Shown in pieces: positions 5,073 through 11,879 of a stretch of 12,254 bases of DNA. The stretch is from Leptospira_B sp964571605 (GTDB lineage: Bacteria; Spirochaetota; Leptospiria; Leptospirales; Leptospiraceae), in the NCBI GenBank assembly GCA_964571605.1, contig CAZNCS010000109.1, forward strand, positions 1-12,254. Direction: 5' to 3'. The stretch's first letter is position 1. Every line of letters starts with the position of its first letter. The position numbers and the translations under genes are program-made. Under the pieces are notes generated by a model. The model saw nothing but the letters and a program-made list of their open reading frames with translations, did not search any database and had not been told where the DNA came from.

Positions 5073-7324
5073 ATCCTCATCCGAATCATAAATACAGCCG
5101 AGCTTTCAATTATATTCCGGACTCCGGAATCCTCCGTAAAATGAATTTTACCATCAGAGTACTAGCAGCATCCGCTTATAGGTTTGTCAAAGACGAATGT
5201 CTGATCAAAGCTTCGGGGATTTCCTACACTACGATTGTTTCCTTGATTCCTATGCTGATCGTAGCCCTTTCTTTATTGACGATCACCTCGGGATTGGAAA
5301 ATAGGAAAGAAGAAATATTCGATAAAATTAATGCGTTTTTTCTGATGAGCAATATCAATCTGGATATCAATCCGTATTTGGATACTTTAGGAGAATTGAT
5401 CGACGCCGCCAGACAAATCGGTGCCATCGGTTTTGTTCTTCTGGTTTTTTCGGCAACGACAGTATTACGTTCTCTGGAAAATTCCTTTAATTCGATTTGG
5501 AGGATCGAGGAAAATCGGTCCATTCTACAAGAATTCGTATTTTATTTTTTTGTTTTGTCCATCGGGCCTTTATTACTCGTCATCGGGGATAATTTAGCGC
5601 AAAAAGTAACCGGTCTATTCCGTCCGGTCCATTATCTGAGTATGGACAAGGATCCGGAAAATCGGATTTGGATTTCAGGAGAGAATGGCACATTATTCCG
5701 TTTAGATCCCGGTCTCAAGATGGATTATTTTTTGGACGAAAAAGATATCGATCTGAAAAATATACGTTGTTTGGATTCTTTCGGAGTCCGAGCCGACTCC
5801 TGTGAAAAGCCGGATATTTCCCAAGAACATTTTATACGAGTGTTGGTCCGTGGTGAAAAAATTTTCGCACTTTCCGCAAACGGACTTTTTTTATCGAAAC
5901 CGGTCGACGGATCCGTATGGAGCGCGATTTATTTCGACAAAACTCAATTTAAAGATTTTGAATATATAGCGGACGGCAACTTCTACCTGATTTTTTCAAA
6001 TGGAGAAGTGTTACATTTTTTCACTCAAACTAGAAGTTACAAACCTATTTTCCCGAACCTACTTCGTATCCGCGCCAACCGTATCTATTTTCCGGAATCC
6101 TATTTGGGTTACCTAGTGGATGAGGATGGAAACGTTTGGAAAAGCGAAGACGGAGGATATAACTGGTCGGCCACAAAAATCACGGGCCAGGGTCTGAAAG
6201 ATATACATAGAATCCGTCCTGGAGAACTTTTTGTCGCGGGAGAAAGAGGTTCCGTTTTTAAAACGGAAGATGGAGGAAATTCCTGGAAAAACCTGAGTCA
6301 TAAACGTTATACTTTCACAAAAGTTTGGTCCGTAGAAAACGAAGAATCTGCGGATGTTTTCCTCTTAGACGCACTGGGTAATATTTTAGTATCTATAGAC
6401 GGAGGAGAACATTGGAACACATTTTACGTTCCAATGAAGGGAAAAGTATTCGCCTCGGTTCTTTTTGATCGGAGCGAAAACGGAAGATTCCGGCTCTTAA
6501 ATATCGGCGAATACCAAAAAATCAGCCTATCCGAATATAAGGACGTTAGATACGAAACCAAAACCCTACAAGGCGGAGAATCTGTATTATCTCCTTATAA
6601 TATTCTAAAATTCTTTTTCCCTTTAACCGGAATCTGGTTGTTCTTTCTAGCTCTTTTTACATTGATCCCCAATACCAAGGTTCCAATTCGTGCTTCTGCC
6701 TGGGGATCCGCGTTTACAAGTATTATCTTCCTACTTTTTCTTTATGGATTTAAGGTTTACGTAACTTCTTTTTCGGAAACTACGATGATCGTCTATAAAG
6801 CTTTAGCATCGATTCCTATCTTTCTAATCGGAATTTATTCACTCTCTTTGATCGTTTTGTTCGGAGCAGAAATGACCGCCTGCGTTCAATTTCCGGAAAG
6901 ATATCTGGCTCCTTTTCAACTTGTGGAAGAACAACATACTTCCTTTAGTTACGAATTTCGGAAATTGATCGCCGTTTTAAAAGCAGTCTATTCCTTCCAA
7001 AAACAGAATAAAGTCCCTCCTAAAAATTCCGATTTAGCTGTTTGTTCAGGTCTCCATTCGGAAGAAATTCCTAGACTTACCAAAACACTTACCTCCGCCG
7101 GACTTTTAGTGGAAACAAACGAAGGTGGTACCTGGCTTCCCGTTGTCTCCGGTGAAGATTTGAGTTTGGGTGATTTTTACAGAAGAATTCCAGAACCTCT
7201 TTTAAACGAAGATCCAGCTCATTCCGTATATCCGAAGAAGATCAAAGAGAAAATGGAGAAGGCGGAGCTTTCTTTGCAAAAAGATTTGGATAGTGTGAGT
7301 TTTAGAGACTTACTGGAAGAATAG
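5069..7324 (+). CDS. YihY/BrkB-family membrane protein with inserted beta-propeller-like domain
   Basis: This 751-residue protein is much longer than usual YihY proteins (about 280-450). The first YihY half has membrane segments near 51-73, 117-135 and 153-173, with the family stretches SYTTIVSLIPML (52-63) and LRSLENSFNSIWRI (133-146). The second half has segments near 510-533, 545-565 and 580-603, ending LIVLFGAEMTA (594-604). Between them, in what is normally a short loop, sit about 320 residues (185-505) with Asp-box motifs SEDGGYNW (359-366), TEDGGNSW (399-406) and SIDGGEHW (442-449), about 40 residues apart, plus weaker blade-like repeats earlier. This resembles BNR/Ycf48-type propellers. 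The C-terminal ~130 residues look like the winged-helix tail of some YihY proteins. The ATG overlaps the previous stop (ATGA), implying coupling. YihY proteins are inner-membrane proteins once misnamed RNase BN; their function is unsettled. Confidence 0.85.
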   Translation: MNPHPNHKYSRAFNYIPDSGILRKMNFTIRVLAASAYRFVKDECLIKASGISYTTIVSLIPMLIVALSLLTITSGLENRKEEIFDKINAFFLMSNINLDINPYLDTLGELIDAARQIGAIGFVLLVFSATTVLRSLENSFNSIWRIEENRSILQEFVFYFFVLSIGPLLLVIGDNLAQKVTGLFRPVHYLSMDKDPENRIWISGENGTLFRLDPGLKMDYFLDEKDIDLKNIRCLDSFGVRADSCEKPDISQEHFIRVLVRGEKIFALSANGLFLSKPVDGSVWSAIYFDKTQFKDFEYIADGNFYLIFSNGEVLHFFTQTRSYKPIFPNLLRIRANRIYFPESYLGYLVDEDGNVWKSEDGGYNWSATKITGQGLKDIHRIRPGELFVAGERGSVFKTEDGGNSWKNLSHKRYTFTKVWSVENEESADVFLLDALGNILVSIDGGEHWNTFYVPMKGKVFASVLFDRSENGRFRLLNIGEYQKISLSEYKDVRYETKTLQGGESVLSPYNILKFFFPLTGIWLFFLALFTLIPNTKVPIRASAWGSAFTSIIFLLFLYGFKVYVTSFSETTMIVYKALASIPIFLIGIYSLSLIVLFGAEMTACVQFPERYLAPFQLVEEQHTSFSYEFRKLIAVLKAVYSFQKQNKVPPKNSDLAVCSGLHSEEIPRLTKTLTSAGLLVETNEGGTWLPVVSGEDLSLGDFYRRIPEPLLNEDPAHSVYPKKIKEKMEKAELSLQKDLDSVSFRDLLEE
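5621..6583 (+). other. Propeller-like insert inside the YihY domain (residues ~185-505)
   Basis: This is the coding segment for the non-membrane insertion. The three Asp boxes begin at about 6143, 6263 and 6392, giving repeats of 40 and 43 codons. Earlier parts, such as WISGENGTLF, LSANGLFLSK and IFSNGEVLHF, show the same 'G-x-[L/V]-aromatic' blade edge, so six or more degenerate blades are possible. There is no internal stop or composition change, and both flanks stay in frame, so it is a real part of the protein. Confidence 0.65.
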
Positions 7325-7370
7325 GAATTCAACTATTCTTCACAGAAATATCCTATTTTGATTTTATCGA

Positions 7371-7385
7371 TGTAGGAATTCCCAC
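7371..7385 (+). repeat. TGTAGGAATTCCCAC short repeat, copy A
   Basis: A 15-base quasi-palindromic motif. Related copies are GTGGGAACTCCTACT at 11870-11884 (inverted, 12 of 15 bases matching the reverse complement) and GTGGGAACTATCAC at 7642-7655 (inverted, partial). The core TAGGAATTC also occurs at 7322-7330. I recall similar TAGGAGTTCCCAC strings from Leptospira intergenic DNA, but this is memory, not a search result. Confidence 0.4.
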
Positions 7386-7398
7386 TAATTCAAGGCAG

Positions 7399-7424
7399 CC
7401 CCCACCCGAATTTGGGTGGTGGAG
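7399..7424. terminator. GC-rich stem-loop between convergent operons
   Basis: CCACCC (7402-7407) and GGGTGG (7414-7419) form a perfect six-pair stem round the loop GAATTT. It is extended outward by C-G pairs with single bulges. It lies 75 bases after the YihY stop. No U-run follows on either strand, so intrinsic termination is uncertain; the site suits a bidirectional barrier or structured 3' end. Confidence 0.38.
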
Positions 7425-7585
7425 GCGGGCCTTGTCATATACATTCCATCGATTCGGGTGCAGCTTGCGATAAGACTTAGAGTTTGAACCAAGCGGCCGT
7501 CTCGTTTGATCTCAGTTCCTTCGATCACCCAGTCCTATCGGCTGGTCTCCTCGCTCTTAGGGTCGCTGCGGAGGGAGAAGGCGGT

Positions 7586-7608
7586 GATTTTTCTATATCA
7601 GAAAAATC
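7586..7608. terminator. 9-bp-stem AT-rich hairpin downstream of flgJ
   Basis: GATTTTTCT and AGAAAAATC are perfect inverted arms round a five-base loop. The hairpin sits about 75 bases past the flgJ stop on the minus strand. The arms are AT-rich and no U-tract follows on the minus strand, so it is a weak terminator candidate or an mRNA 3' structure. Confidence 0.35.
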
Positions 7609-7682
7609 GAAAATTCGCAAGGAAAATATTTTAGCAAAAATGTGGGAACTATCACTTATTGACAGTTTAATCCGTATAGGAT

Positions 7683-8159
7683 TTAGATTTTAGAATCCAA
7701 TTTGCTGCTTGGAATAGGCGAAAGATTAGAAGAGAGAGATTGATAAATTTGTTCCGCAATGCCTAAGGAAGAATTCGCGGAGATGTTTTTGGAATATTCA
7801 TCGTATAACATATCTTCGAAAATTTCTTCCGCGTAACCGCCTTCGATGAGACCGGTTTTATGCACTGTCGATTTCATTTCCTTCAGCATCATCTTAACGA
7901 AAATCGATTCAAACTCGACTGACGCATCATACAACCGCTTGCGATAAGGATCGGCGGAAATTTCTTCTTTGATATTATGAGGCATTCTGATTTCGGAAGA
8001 AGATACTTTTCCGGAAAGAGTTTCGTTAAATTCTTCTCGTAAAACTTCCGGAAATGTTTGTCCTTTTTTAGAAGATTTTTCTTCTCTTAAAAGTTTTTGA
8101 ACTTCCGGTCTGTCGGTGAGATTGAGTCGATTTTGATAATCTTGGATTTTATCGATCAT
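7683..8159 (-). CDS. flgJ: Rod-binding protein, FlgJ N-terminal-domain type
   Basis: This 158-residue protein matches the rod-binding domain of FlgJ, which caps or scaffolds the growing flagellar rod in the periplasm. The conserved core is EFESIFVKMMLKEMKSTV (82-99), GGYAEEIFEDMLYDEYS (107-123) and SLGIAEQIYQSL (131-142). The muramidase domain present in enterobacterial FlgJ is absent. Single-domain forms are usual outside the beta- and gammaproteobacteria, so another enzyme must open the peptidoglycan. The N-terminal ~60 residues are charged and poorly conserved. No signal peptide is visible, as expected for a protein exported by the flagellar apparatus. Its ATG shares one base with the flgI stop (TAATG), making it the last gene of the operon. 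Confidence 0.85.
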   Translation of the reverse strand: MIDKIQDYQNRLNLTDRPEVQKLLREEKSSKKGQTFPEVLREEFNETLSGKVSSSEIRMPHNIKEEISADPYRKRLYDASVEFESIFVKMMLKEMKSTVHKTGLIEGGYAEEIFEDMLYDEYSKNISANSSLGIAEQIYQSLSSNLSPIPSSKLDSKI

Positions 8160-9229
8160 TATTGTATCTCTAGCTCCGCGTGCAAAGCTCCCGCAGCTTT
8201 TAAAGCTTCCAAAATTGCGACTATATCTCTTGTAGAAGCTCCTACTTTATTCAAAGCTTCCACAACGTCCGAAACTTGAGTCGCTTCTTCGATTATAAAA
8301 GATTCTTTCGGAGGAGGAGTATCTCTCGTGAGTCTTTGGGGCCTTCTGTTTTTATCTGCTACCGATAAATTCAGTCCCGATCTTGCGACCGCAACCTCGT
8401 CGATTGTGATATTTCCGCCCATCACGATTACGCCGGATCTTTCGTTGATCACAACTCTCGCTTTAGAACTGGATTCGACGGTGATGTTTTCCAAGTCGGA
8501 AAGAAGATTGAGTAAACCGGGAGACTTGGCGGAAAATCCTGCTCCTACCTCTATGACGATTTCGGATGGAGTGAGTGCTTGGATGGAATCCGATTTAAGT
8601 CCGAATTTTTCCGGAATCGTTTCTTTGATCCGATTCACCACATTATTCATTAAAGAAAAATCCTGGGTATTGAGGCGAATCACAACTCTTTGACTGGAAA
8701 AAAAATCTTCCTTTAGTTCGGATTCTACGATCGCTCCTTGATGAACGACTCCGACGGTCTTTTTAGAAGCTCTTCCTCCCAAACCTCCGCCGTTTTCAGC
8801 CTTTCCTCCGAAAGAAATCACACCGCTTGCCACAGCGTACGTTTTATCATTAGCAGTTTTTAATGGAGATTGTAATAAGACTCCGCCTTCCAACGATTTT
8901 GCGTCTCCGATGGAAGATACGGTCACATCCAATCTGTCACCTTTCCTCGCGTAAGAAGGAATGTTTGCAGTGATTAAAACAGATGCAATATTTTTGGTTT
9001 GTTCGGGTTTGAGATTGGCATCTATTCCCAGATTTTTGAGATAATTTTTCATACTCTCAGAAGTCATAGGGGTTTTAGTGTCGCCCGTTCCGGGCAATCC
9101 GATTACGATTCCGTAACCTGTGATTTGGTTATCCCGGATCCCTTCGATTTTTGCCAGATCCTTCAGACGAACTTCCGTCGCTGAAACGGAAAAAGAGAAT
9201 ATTAGAAAAATGAAAATTATCTTTTTCAT
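8159..9229 (-). CDS. flgI: Flagellar P-ring protein FlgI
   Basis: This 356-residue protein forms the P ring round the distal rod at the peptidoglycan. It has a short Sec signal peptide (MKKIIFIFLIFSFSVSA, cleavage likely after A17), then the hallmark VRLKDLAKIEGIRDNQITGYG (20-40) and VIGLPGTGD (42-50). Further family features follow: ANIPSYARKGDRLDVTVSSIGDAKSL at about 88-113, the LEGGVLLQSPL loop, SGVISFGG, and the C-terminal ATQVSDVVEALNKVGASTRDIVAILEALKAAGALHAELEI. Length is normal. It overlaps the flgH stop by four bases (ATGA) and abuts flgJ, so expression of the three is coupled. FlgA, encoded upstream, is its expected periplasmic chaperone. Confidence 0.95.
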   Translation of the reverse strand: MKKIIFIFLIFSFSVSATEVRLKDLAKIEGIRDNQITGYGIVIGLPGTGDTKTPMTSESMKNYLKNLGIDANLKPEQTKNIASVLITANIPSYARKGDRLDVTVSSIGDAKSLEGGVLLQSPLKTANDKTYAVASGVISFGGKAENGGGLGGRASKKTVGVVHQGAIVESELKEDFFSSQRVVIRLNTQDFSLMNNVVNRIKETIPEKFGLKSDSIQALTPSEIVIEVGAGFSAKSPGLLNLLSDLENITVESSSKARVVINERSGVIVMGGNITIDEVAVARSGLNLSVADKNRRPQRLTRDTPPPKESFIIEEATQVSDVVEALNKVGASTRDIVAILEALKAAGALHAELEIQ

Positions 9230-9891
9230 TTGGATTCTCCCAAAAGCCGATTCAATTGATCCAAAATATATCTTTGTTTTTCATCTTCTGAAAGTTCTGC
9301 TTTTACCGTTACGGTTCCATCGGGGTTATTGATCGTTTTCAGAGCAATAGGAGGTTGCAGCTCTTTCGGACGGATTCTTCCCGTAAATTGGATTTGCAGA
9401 TCCGCAATCCGATCCGCATCAATCGAATTGTCTTTGGATAAAAATTCAGGGGAAATTCTTCCTGTTAGGACGACTGCGGAAGGTTCTCCGTTATACGTGG
9501 AAGATCTTTGTCCTTGCAGAGTAAGTAATCCTGTATTAGGATCGATCGCAGTTACAATCGCAGTCAAATTCCCTTTTAGTTTTCCAAGAGATTTTATTTT
9601 CCCTTTGTTTTTACGGACGATAGTTCTATCCGTATTGTACGTGGGATTGTCAGGAATGATTTTTTTATCCGGAACCGCTTTGATGGTGATATTTTCGTCC
9701 GCAGTGGATTCGATTTCAAACTCCGCGTTGAATCCGTCTTTGACTCTTACAAAAACGGCGGTCCCTATTTTCAGATTTTGGATTCTAGAATAAGGATTTT
9801 TATCCCGCCATTGGGAAAGTTCCTGAGAAAATAATCCAAGGCTTCCGCAAAAAATTGTAAATAGAAAACCGTAAAATACGTTTCGAAACAT
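9226..9891 (-). CDS. flgH: Flagellar L-ring protein FlgH
   Basis: This 221-residue protein is divergent but recognisable as FlgH by order, length and the C-terminal VVLTGRISPEFLSKDNSIDADRIADLQIQFTG stretch (residues about 141-172), equivalent to the conserved 'GxxRxxDIxxxNxxxSxxIAdAxIxYxG' region. An N-terminal hydrophobic signal (about 5-22) is followed by SQELSQWRDKNPYS. Proteobacterial FlgH is a lipoprotein; here the only early cysteine is C15 in TIFCGS, with Phe at -1, a poor lipobox, and signal peptidase I cleavage near LFS/QE is more likely. In enteric bacteria the L ring is a bushing in the outer membrane. Spirochaete flagella do not cross it, so the ring must have another periplasmic or rod-associated role. 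The gene starts one base after the flgA stop and overlaps flgI by four. Confidence 0.85.
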   Translation of the reverse strand: MFRNVFYGFLFTIFCGSLGLFSQELSQWRDKNPYSRIQNLKIGTAVFVRVKDGFNAEFEIESTADENITIKAVPDKKIIPDNPTYNTDRTIVRKNKGKIKSLGKLKGNLTAIVTAIDPNTGLLTLQGQRSSTYNGEPSAVVLTGRISPEFLSKDNSIDADRIADLQIQFTGRIRPKELQPPIALKTINNPDGTVTVKAELSEDEKQRYILDQLNRLLGESK

Positions 9892-9892
9892 A

Positions 9893-10801
9893 TTAATTCT
9901 CTAAGAGGACAGTTCCTCTTTCTACCACGCGTGCCGACAATTTTCCCTCTTTGGAATGAGCGCTGACTTCGACCGAGTCTCCGATATTCCCCGAACTCAA
10001 AGCTTTTGTCTTAGCCTTGATTACCAAATTTCCCTTGGTATAAACAAGTTGGACGTCCCCGCCTCTCTGCACGTCGAAAAGAAAACGAAATTGTTTTTTT
10101 CTTAGAAGTTCTCCGGGAAGAATGTTTCGTAAAGCAGTAGATCCTACGCTTTCGTTACCAATTCCATCCGTAAAAGTATCTTCCATATAGACGATTCTTT
10201 CATCCAAATCGCCGTATTGCAATTTTTGGCCCTTATGAATTTCTCTCTTAGCGTAAAAAGCCGCCATTCTTCTTTCTATTTTGAATTTAATTCTTTGTGT
10301 ATGGACTTTTCTACTTTCGAAATAAAAATCCAAAGAAGCGACCATTTGTCCTGCGTGTAATACCTGAGGAAGTCCCGCCCATTTTAATTCTACACCTTTG
10401 TTCGGTACGAGTCTTTCTCCCCCGAGATACGTTACTCGAAATTCGCCTTCGGCGTCTTGTGGAAGTTTAGCGATTTCCTTACTTAAACTTTCCTGCAAGT
10501 CTTCCGGATCGAGTTCCGAATTTAAGGGTAAAATCAAAGTTTCTTTTCCAGAAACCTGAATATCTGGAAGAATATTTTTGAGATCATCCGGTCTCAAAAG
10601 AACCGGCTCGCTCAAGTTTTTGAGTACGACTCTATCTTGCACGCCGTCTGGAAGTTTTGCTATTTCTGAAAGTAGGACTTCCTTCTTTTGGGTCAGAAGT
10701 TTTCCTTTTAAGTATGCCGCTTCCATAGGTAATAAAACCTCTAACCGAACGTGAAATACGCCGGTTAAAATCAAAACATATGCCAAGAAGCGGAGGCTCA
10801 T
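9893..10801 (-). CDS. flgA: Flagellar P-ring assembly chaperone FlgA
   Basis: This 302-residue protein, longer than the common 210-240, has a C-terminal SAF-type chaperone domain: AAFYAKREIHKGQKLQYGDL (180-199), VGSTALRNILPGELL (219-233) and VQRGGDVQLVYTKGNL (244-259), followed by AKTKALSSGNIGDSVEV (263-279). FlgA binds FlgI in the periplasm and helps P-ring assembly. The N-terminus is hydrophobic (about 5-16), consistent with Sec export, though no clean cleavage motif is visible. The extra N-terminal half contains two stretches beginning EIAKLP (46 and 109), each followed by a beta-rich segment, suggesting a duplicated FlgA N-terminal subdomain. It lies five bases after flgG and one base before flgH, in the same operon. 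Confidence 0.88.
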   Translation of the reverse strand: MSLRFLAYVLILTGVFHVRLEVLLPMEAAYLKGKLLTQKKEVLLSEIAKLPDGVQDRVVLKNLSEPVLLRPDDLKNILPDIQVSGKETLILPLNSELDPEDLQESLSKEIAKLPQDAEGEFRVTYLGGERLVPNKGVELKWAGLPQVLHAGQMVASLDFYFESRKVHTQRIKFKIERRMAAFYAKREIHKGQKLQYGDLDERIVYMEDTFTDGIGNESVGSTALRNILPGELLRKKQFRFLFDVQRGGDVQLVYTKGNLVIKAKTKALSSGNIGDSVEVSAHSKEGKLSARVVERGTVLLEN

Positions 10802-10806
10802 TCTAA

Positions 10807-11604
10807 TTAACGTTTCAATCCGATAGCGGTGGATAACATATTGTCCGATGTTTGGATCGCTTTGGAATTGGATTCGTAGGCTCTTTGCGCCACGATCATA
10901 TTCACCATTTCTTCTACGATTTTTACGTTAGACATTTCCAAAAATCCTTGGAGGACATTTCCGAAACCTTCCATTCCTGGAGTTCCCGGAATTTCAGGAC
11001 CGGACGCGACGGTCTCTTGGAATAAGTTTTTACCGATGGCTTGTAGACCTGCCGGGTTTACAAAACGGTATAATTCCACTTGGCCGATCACGGTCGGACG
11101 GATATCGGCTCCGATTTTTACGGTAACTTCTCCTTGTTCGGAGATCATAAGAGTATTCAAAATCGCGCCTTCAGGAAGAATGATGGGCGGCTCCAAAAGA
11201 TATCCGTTGGAAGTGACTACTTGTTGGTTGGAGTCGATTTTGTAGGAACCGTCTCTAGTAAATGCAAAACTTCCGTCCGGCATTTGGATTTTAAAAAATC
11301 CCATCTCACTCGTGATAGCGAGATCTAATTTATTTCCAGTAGCCTGGAAGGATCCGATTTCGAATAATTTCTGAGAAGCAGCCGCTCTCACCCCGTGTCC
11401 TACGTTTACCCCGGTTGGGATCTCGCTCACAGACGTAGCAGGAGTTCCTGCCAAAACCATATGTTGGTATACTAAATCTTCGAAATCCGCGCGGTTTTTC
11501 TTAAATCCGGTCGTATTTACGTTGGCCAAGTTATTCGAGATTGTATCGATATGAAATTGCTGGGCGATCATTCCGGTCGCGGCGGTCCAAAGAGAACGCA
11601 TCAT
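10807..11604 (-). CDS. flgG: Flagellar distal rod protein FlgG
   Basis: This 265-residue protein is a canonical FlgG. The N-terminus MMRSLWTAATGMIAQQ (1-16) is followed by DTISNNLANVNTTGFKKNR (20-38) and the FEDLVYQ stretch typical of FlgG. The centre has FTRDGSYKIDSNQQVVTSNGYLL, and the C-terminus is LQGFLEMSNVKIVEEMVNM then RAYESNSKAIQTSDNML. It forms the distal rod, the drive shaft surrounded by the P and L rings encoded downstream. Two adjacent ATGs (11604 and 11601) are possible; AGAGG at 11619-11615 is ten bases from the first. It heads the flagellar operon, with a candidate sigma-28 promoter directly upstream and flgA five bases downstream. Confidence 0.96.
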   Translation of the reverse strand: MMRSLWTAATGMIAQQFHIDTISNNLANVNTTGFKKNRADFEDLVYQHMVLAGTPATSVSEIPTGVNVGHGVRAAASQKLFEIGSFQATGNKLDLAITSEMGFFKIQMPDGSFAFTRDGSYKIDSNQQVVTSNGYLLEPPIILPEGAILNTLMISEQGEVTVKIGADIRPTVIGQVELYRFVNPAGLQAIGKNLFQETVASGPEIPGTPGMEGFGNVLQGFLEMSNVKIVEEMVNMIVAQRAYESNSKAIQTSDNMLSTAIGLKR

Positions 11605-11625
11605 TTGAGTTGTACCTCTTGGTAC

Positions 11626-11652
11626 GTATCGGCGGATCCTGGAAAAACCCTA
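11626..11652 (-). promoter_or_regulatory. Candidate sigma-28 (FliA) promoter of the flgG operon
   Basis: On the minus strand TAGGGTTT (11652-11645), an 11-base spacer, then GCCGATAC (11633-11626) match the sigma-28 consensus TAAAGTTT-N11-GCCGATAA at six of eight and seven of eight bases with exact spacing. The predicted start near 11619 would give a leader of about 15 bases beginning at the AGAGG ribosome binding site. Confidence 0.55.
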
Positions 11653-11879
11653 GGAGTTTCAGGCCTGGAATCCCCTTTTTTCCCTTTTTTTGGCACGCGG
11701 ATAAAGCTACATCCCACGCAGAGCGCGGAGTTAGAACAAGCCAAGATGAATGTTGTGTGGTTCCCGAGTGCCCGAAGGGTGTATCGAGGGAACTTCTTAG
11801 ATTTAAATTTTCTACCTAAATCCAAACTCCCTTAACTCTCTGCGTCCCCCGCGATCTCCGCGGCTCCGCGTGGGAACTC
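11653..11879. other. Intergenic region, no gene
   Basis: No ORF here is supported; the open frames on both strands lack ribosome binding sites and recognisable products. The region contains an imperfect inverted-repeat pair (separate entry). Inside it is a stem-loop from GTTCCC (about 11759-11764) and GGGAAC (about 11778-11783), with an inner CCC-GAA-GGG. Confidence 0.5.
11712..11875. repeat. Element with ~20-bp imperfect terminal inverted repeats
   Basis: The left arm TCCCACGCAGAGCGCGGAG (11712-11730) and the reverse complement of the right arm (11856-11875, TCCCACGCGGAGCCGCGGAG) agree except for one substitution and one missing base. The right end also shows GCG triplets at 11842, 11851, 11860 and 11868, an 8-9-base periodicity. 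The element is about 164 bp with no coding capacity, like a MITE or other palindromic intergenic repeat. Confidence 0.5.

Larger units (their letters stand above)
7325..7682. other. Gene-free convergent intergenic region
   Basis: This region lies between the ends of two convergent operons. It holds a GC-rich patch at about 7394-7580, two stem-loops (listed separately) and related short repeats near both sides: TGTAGGAATTCCCAC at 7371-7385 and TGTGGGAACTATCAC at 7641-7655, roughly inverted relative to each other. A plus-strand open frame at 7484-7693 starts with TTG, has no ribosome binding site and runs into flgJ antisense, so I do not call it. Confidence 0.5.

Noticed and set aside
7399..7424. 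Riboswitch or small RNA gene around the GC-rich stem-loop
   Set aside because: Only a simple stem with bulges, located between two convergent gene ends with no downstream gene to control; no known RNA class recognised.
7484..7693. Plus-strand 69-codon frame in the convergent gap
   Set aside because: Starts with TTG without a ribosome binding site, spans a repeat and a hairpin and ends antisense to flgJ; composition shifts midway.
9329..9793. 154-codon frame antisense to flgH
   Set aside because: Shadow frame; the sense strand has clear FlgH similarity and operon context.
11541..11835. Several overlapping frames of 74-94 codons across the flgG upstream region
   Set aside because: They run through the promoter and the inverted-repeat element, have no ribosome binding sites and no recognisable products.
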